From contig JAFADT010000708.1 of the NCBI GenBank assembly GCA_023424585.1, positions 1 through 6,798 of the forward strand: a stretch of 6,798 nucleotides of DNA, read 5' to 3'. Below, piece after piece: positions 5,482-6,798 of this stretch; within the stretch, counting starts at the first letter, position 1, and every line of letters begins with the position of its first letter. The position numbers were made by a program, and so were the translations under genes. The notes under the pieces are model-generated. The model made no database searches. It was not told the origin of the DNA and worked only from the letters and a program-made list of their open reading frames with translations. This DNA is from Pseudomonadota bacterium (GTDB lineage: Bacteria > Myxococcota > Myxococcia > Myxococcales > Myxococcaceae).

Positions 5482-5494
5482 CTAGCGAAGGGCC

Positions 5495-6739
5495 GTGGAC
5501 ATCCCGAAGGCCCGTGCACCGCGTCGCAGCCCCTATGTCCTGGCCGCCCTGGGCCTCGCCGCGCTGGTGGCGGTGACCGTGGGCCTGTCCCGGCTGCGCC
5601 CCGCCGCGCCCACCGTGGACAGGGCCTCGGTGTGGCTGGACACGGTGAAGCGCGGCCCGCTGGTGCGGCAGGTGAAGGGCACGGGCTCGCTGGTGCCGGA
5701 GTCCATCCGCTGGCTCACCGCGGATACCGCCGGCCGCGTGGAGCGCATCCACGTCAAGCCCGGCGCCACCGTCACCGCGGGCACGCTGCTGTTGGAGCTG
5801 TCCAACCCGGACGTGCAGCTCCAGGCCCTGGAGGCCGAGCGCCAGCTCGCGAGCGCCGAGGGCGACTTCCTGGAGCTGCGCGAGCTGCTCCAGACGCAGC
5901 GCCTGTCCCAGCAGGCCACCGTGGCCGCCCTCACCGCCGAGGCCGCTGACGCCGCCCGCCGCGCCCAGGCGAGCACCGCCCTCTTCCAGAAGGCCTTCGT
6001 GGGTGACCTGGAGACGCGCCAGGCGCAGGAGAAGGCGCAGGAGGCCGGCCAGCGTCTGGACTTGGAGCGCCAGCGGCTGGACGTCATGTCCCAGAGCCTG
6101 CGCCAGCGCCTGGCTTCACAGCAGGCGCAGGTGGAGCGGCTCGAGGCCGTGGCACGCTTCCGCCGGCGGCAGGTGGAGTCCATGAAGGTGCACGCGGGCG
6201 AGGACGGCGTGCTCCAGGAGCTGCCGCTGGAGCTGGGTCAGTGGGTGACGCCCGGCGTGCTCCTGGCCAAGGTGGTGAAGCCGGAGCGGCTCAAGGCGGA
6301 GCTGCGCATCGCGGAGACGCAGGCGCGCGACATCCTCCCGGGCCTGAAGGCGCAGGTGGACACGCGCAACGGCGTGGTGGAGGGCACCGTGGCGCGAGTG
6401 GCCCCCGCGGCCAGCCAGGGCACGGTGCGCGTGGAGGTGTCACTGCCAGACACGCTGCCCAGGGGCGCCCGGCCGGACCTCACCGTGGAGGGCACCGTGG
6501 AGCTGGAGCGCCTGGACGACGTGCTGTTCGTGGGGCGCCCGGCCGGCGCCCAGGCGGAGAGCACGCTGGCGCTCTTCCGCCTGCTGCCTGGAGGCGACGA
6601 GGCGGTGCGCATCCCCGTGAGGCTGGGCCGGGGCTCGGTGAACGCGGTGGAGGTCGTGCAGGGGCTTTCGGAAGGCGATCAGGTGGTGCTGTCGGACATG
6701 ACCGCGTGGGATGCGGTGGAGCGCGTGAGGCTGCGATGA
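5495..6739 (+). CDS. Periplasmic adaptor subunit of an export system (HlyD/MacA family)
   Basis: A 414-residue membrane fusion protein that would link an inner-membrane transporter to an outer-membrane channel. Layout: short basic N-terminus; one inner-membrane anchor (about residues 13-31); first half of the lipoyl-like domain (about 68-106, with GRVERIHVKPGATVTAGTLL); a long alpha-helical coiled-coil hairpin (about 107-228, rich in Ala, Gln, Glu, Arg, with the turn near KAFVGDLE at 166-173); second lipoyl half (about 232-262, with GEDGVLQELPLELGQWV); then beta-barrel and membrane-proximal domains to the end, including LSEGDQVVLSD. The start must be GTG 5495: an in-frame TAG lies at 5483-5485 and no other start codon precedes the membrane anchor. 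AAGGG at 5488-5492 is too close to be a good ribosome site. The stop overlaps the next gene by ATGA, which implies translational coupling with a transporter subunit. Homologues I recall with the same N-terminal pattern are paired with MacB-like ABC systems, so an ABC partner is preferred over RND. Substrate unknown. Confidence 0.92.
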   Translation: MDIPKARAPRRSPYVLAALGLAALVAVTVGLSRLRPAAPTVDRASVWLDTVKRGPLVRQVKGTGSLVPESIRWLTADTAGRVERIHVKPGATVTAGTLLLELSNPDVQLQALEAERQLASAEGDFLELRELLQTQRLSQQATVAALTAEAADAARRAQASTALFQKAFVGDLETRQAQEKAQEAGQRLDLERQRLDVMSQSLRQRLASQQAQVERLEAVARFRRRQVESMKVHAGEDGVLQELPLELGQWVTPGVLLAKVVKPERLKAELRIAETQARDILPGLKAQVDTRNGVVEGTVARVAPAASQGTVRVEVSLPDTLPRGARPDLTVEGTVELERLDDVLFVGRPAGAQAESTLALFRLLPGGDEAVRIPVRLGRGSVNAVEVVQGLSEGDQVVLSDMTAWDAVERVRLR

Positions 6740-6798
6740 TGACGACGATGACGAACGACCGCGAGGCGAAGGCCGGGGTCCCGGGCGCGGTGCCGGGC
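6736..6798 (+). CDS. Start of a coupled downstream gene, probably an ABC transporter subunit (truncated by the window end)
   Basis: The adaptor stop TGA (6737-6739) is overlapped by ATG at 6736, followed in the same frame by ATG at 6739 and 6748 (reading MMTTMTNDREAKAGVPGAVP, open to the edge). GAGG at 6727-6730 is 8 bases from the ATG at 6739, the best-placed of the three. Only 21 codons are visible and none of them belongs to a conserved domain, so identity rests on context: an adaptor of this kind is normally followed by an ABC ATPase (MacB/LolD type) and a permease. Which of the three ATGs is used cannot be settled here. Confidence 0.5.
   Translation, partial: MMTTMTNDREAKAGVPGAVPG

Noticed and set aside
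3335..5949. Two long + strand frames over the lipoprotein, barrel and adaptor region
   Set aside because: Low-complexity Arg/Pro/Ser or Arg/Ala/His products that cross real genes on both strands; no domain seen.

Overview
The window is very GC-rich. Protein-coding codons end almost always in G or C, genes are densely packed, and lipoproteins, a stand-alone receiver and envelope proteins occur together. The style is that of a myxobacterium (Myxococcaceae or Archangiaceae; Myxococcus/Corallococcus-like). This is an inference from composition and remembered protein resemblance, not from a search.

Left third (1-1461, + strand): the C-terminal end of a probable phosphoribosyltransferase of the COG1926 type, then a complete but divergent archease (cofactor of the RtcB RNA ligase), then oligoribonuclease (orn), which degrades 2-5 nt RNAs. 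All three are plausibly nucleic-acid or nucleotide-related. The first two look co-transcribed; orn has a 151-bp gap in front and may have its own promoter.

Middle (1471-3585, - strand): a stand-alone CheY-like receiver protein and, upstream of it on the same strand, an AMP-forming acyl-CoA synthetase that most resembles malonyl-CoA synthetase (MatB/ACSF3 type). The receiver converges on orn with only 9 bp between stop codons.

Right half (3586-6798): a lineage-specific lipoprotein on + starts 38 bp from the divergent acyl-CoA synthetase and has visibly different codon use. It converges (7-bp gap) on a - strand gene for an outer-membrane beta-barrel protein with a signal peptide and a separate N-terminal periplasmic domain. 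Divergent from the barrel gene, across a 220-bp regulatory region holding a 16-bp near-palindrome and a good sigma-54 (-24/-12) promoter match, lies a HlyD/MacA-type periplasmic adaptor. Its stop codon overlaps the ATG of a further gene cut by the window end, expected to be the ABC ATPase of a tripartite-type export system.

No rRNA, tRNA, CRISPR array, insertion sequence or recombination site was seen, and no gene-free stretch exceeds 300 bp. The points most worth following are the archease lacking two of its usually conserved residues, the phosphoribosyltransferase-archease pairing, and the regulatory region 5275-5494. I do not see convincing evidence of a wholly new multi-gene system; most of the window is ordinary chromosome.
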